Source of the DNA: Candidatus Bathyarchaeota archaeon
GTDB taxonomy: Archaea > Thermoproteota > Bathyarchaeia > Bathyarchaeales > SOJC01
Assembly: GCA_023131555.1 (NCBI GenBank)
Contig: JAGLZJ010000041.1
Coordinates: 1 to 7,138, forward strand
Reading direction: 5' to 3'
Length of the DNA stretch: 7,138 bases
Part shown: one piece after another, positions 5,933 through 7,138 of the stretch
How the letters are laid out: each line of letters begins with the position of its first letter
How positions within the stretch are numbered: the first letter of the stretch is position 1
The notes under the pieces: model-generated
The model's input: only the letters and a program-made list of their open reading frames with translations
The model's database searches: none
Told to the model about the DNA's origin: nothing
Made by a program: the position numbers and the translations under genes

Positions 5933-7138
5933 ACCTCACCGAGGCAACAAGCTCTCTAGGAGACTCCGGAGCAGTCCGAATCAACATCATTGACACAAGC
6001 GAAGACCAACTACAGAAGATCAGCAAACAACTCAAACTTGGACTTAATCCCAACGAGATGAAAGCCGTCAAAGACTACTTCACAGAGCAGGGAAGAAACC
6101 CAACGGACCTCGAACTCCAGACAGTGGGACAAACTTGGTCAGAACATTGCTTCCACAAAATCTTCAAAGGACCAATCCGAACACCTGAAGGAAAAATCCA
6201 GAATCTACTCAAGACCTACATAGCTCGAACAACCAGGGAACTGAACCCAGCCTGGTGCATCTCCGTCTTCGAAGACAATGCAGGAATAATAGAGTTCGAC
6301 GAAGACCACGCCATCGCCGCCAAAGTCGAGACCCACAACCATCCATCAGCCATAGAGCCATTCGGCGGCGCCGCCACAGGAGTCGGAGGCGTCATCAGAG
6401 ACATTCTAGGAGTATGGGCAGACCCAATAGCATGCACAGACGTCCTAGGATTCGGGCCTCTCAACTTCAAACACGAGAATCTTCCTCCAGGAGTCAAACA
6501 CCCAAAGTACCTTTTCAGAGGAGTGACTGCAGGGATAGGGTGCTATGGAAACAACATGGGAATCCCCACGGTAAGCGGAGCAATATACTTTGACGAGAGC
6601 TACGTTGGCAACGTAGTTGTATACTGTGGATGCATCGGACTGCTCCCTAAGAAGAAATATATCCAGAACGCTCGAGAAGGCGATATTCTTCTCCTCGCTG
6701 GGGGACGAACTGGGCGAGACGGTATTCATGGTGTAACATTCGCGTCAAAAGAACTGACGAGAAAGTCAGAAGAAGCTTCTCGGCCAGCAGTTCAAATAGC
6801 GAATCCAATTGAGGAAGAAAAACTAAAACGGGCTATCATTAGAGTTCGTGATCACAACCTTGGCTCAGGTATCACTGATCTTGGCGGTGGAGGTCTGTCA
6901 AGCGCCGTTGGAGAAATGGCTCGGCGATTCAGATGCGGGGCTTCCGTACAATTAGATGCAGTCCCACTGAGGCAGAAAGGCCTTGCTCCCTGGGAGATTT
7001 ACATTTCTGAATCGCAAGAAAGAATGCTGCTGCTCGTTCCAAAACAAAACTTGAAGGCAACGGTTGAAATCTTTGAAGAGGAAGATGTCGAGGCAACGCC
7101 CATTGGAGAACTGACAGAAGATGGAAAGCTGAAAATAA
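5929..7138 (+). CDS. purL: Phosphoribosylformylglycinamidine synthase subunit PurL (3' partial)
   Basis: The frame runs 403 codons from ATG 5929 to the window end without a stop; the final TAA letters at 7136-7138 are out of frame. Full-length small-type PurL is usually above 700 aa, so roughly the first half is present. PurL converts FGAR to FGAM with ATP, using ammonia delivered by PurQ. Visible motifs are GQTWSEHC (67-74, with the conserved His73), the ATP-binding block KVETHNHPSA (132-141) running into GGAATGVGGVIRD (146-158), TAGIGCYGNNMG (200-211), GGRTGRDGIHG (258-268) and ITDLGGGGLSSA (315-326). No glutaminase domain can be judged since the C terminus is missing; the separate PurS implies a separate PurQ. 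ATGA overlap with purS indicates translational coupling. Third-position T use rises sharply after about base 6480 (see findings). Confidence 0.93.
   Translation, partial: MNLTEATSSLGDSGAVRINIIDTSEDQLQKISKQLKLGLNPNEMKAVKDYFTEQGRNPTDLELQTVGQTWSEHCFHKIFKGPIRTPEGKIQNLLKTYIARTTRELNPAWCISVFEDNAGIIEFDEDHAIAAKVETHNHPSAIEPFGGAATGVGGVIRDILGVWADPIACTDVLGFGPLNFKHENLPPGVKHPKYLFRGVTAGIGCYGNNMGIPTVSGAIYFDESYVGNVVVYCGCIGLLPKKKYIQNAREGDILLLAGGRTGRDGIHGVTFASKELTRKSEEASRPAVQIANPIEEEKLKRAIIRVRDHNLGSGITDLGGGGLSSAVGEMARRFRCGASVQLDAVPLRQKGLAPWEIYISESQERMLLLVPKQNLKATVEIFEEEDVEATPIGELTEDGKLKI

Noticed and set aside
6255..6593. Arg/His-rich plus-strand open frame inside purL
   Set aside because: It is a low-complexity shadow frame; the purL frame carries all conserved motifs across the same bases.
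7136..7138. Terminal TAA as the purL stop codon
   Set aside because: It is out of frame with ATG 5929 and only about half of the usual PurL length is present.

Overview
The window looks like a chromosomal segment from an archaeon. The purine genes are of archaeal type, with a separate small PurS subunit and PurM and PurL variants that resemble archaeal sequences. Intergenic regions hold AT-rich TATA-box-like elements about 25 bp upstream of starts, one of which implies a leaderless mRNA. Arg codons AGA/AGG are frequent, and a GH57/GT4 alpha-glucan gene pair is present. A lineage in or near the TACK/Bathyarchaeota-type archaea is my best guess, but this rests on protein flavour alone and is not established.

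Layout: (1) Positions 1-2100, plus strand, hold a tight three-gene unit. It comprises the 3' end of a GH57 alpha-amylase-type glycosidase with a C-terminal DUF5752-like domain, a GT4 glycogen-synthase-like glycosyltransferase, and a 90-aa winged-helix protein. The spacings are 4 nt and a 4-nt ATGA overlap. The unit probably works in alpha-glucan (glycogen-like) metabolism, with the small DNA-binding-type protein as a candidate local regulator. (2) Positions 2140-4328, minus strand, hold a B12-binding-type radical SAM enzyme of unknown substrate. Upstream of it, on the same strand, lies a calcineurin-like metallophosphoesterase. (3) Positions 4329-4536 form a divergent intergenic region. It carries candidate promoters, a 7-bp-arm palindrome and a stretch with RNA-folding potential. 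(4) Positions 4537-7138, plus strand, hold de novo purine biosynthesis genes: purM, then purS from its own leaderless-type promoter, then purL overlapping purS by ATGA and running off the window.

PurS and PurL (with PurQ, not in the window) form the FGAM synthetase complex. PurM then closes the imidazole ring on its product, so the cluster covers two consecutive pathway steps.

I see no mobile element, CRISPR array, tRNA or rRNA gene. I did not find a clear novel system. The items most worth a second look are the divergent intergenic region with its palindrome and possible structured RNA, the paired TATA-like elements before purS, and a sharp change in synonymous-site composition inside purL.
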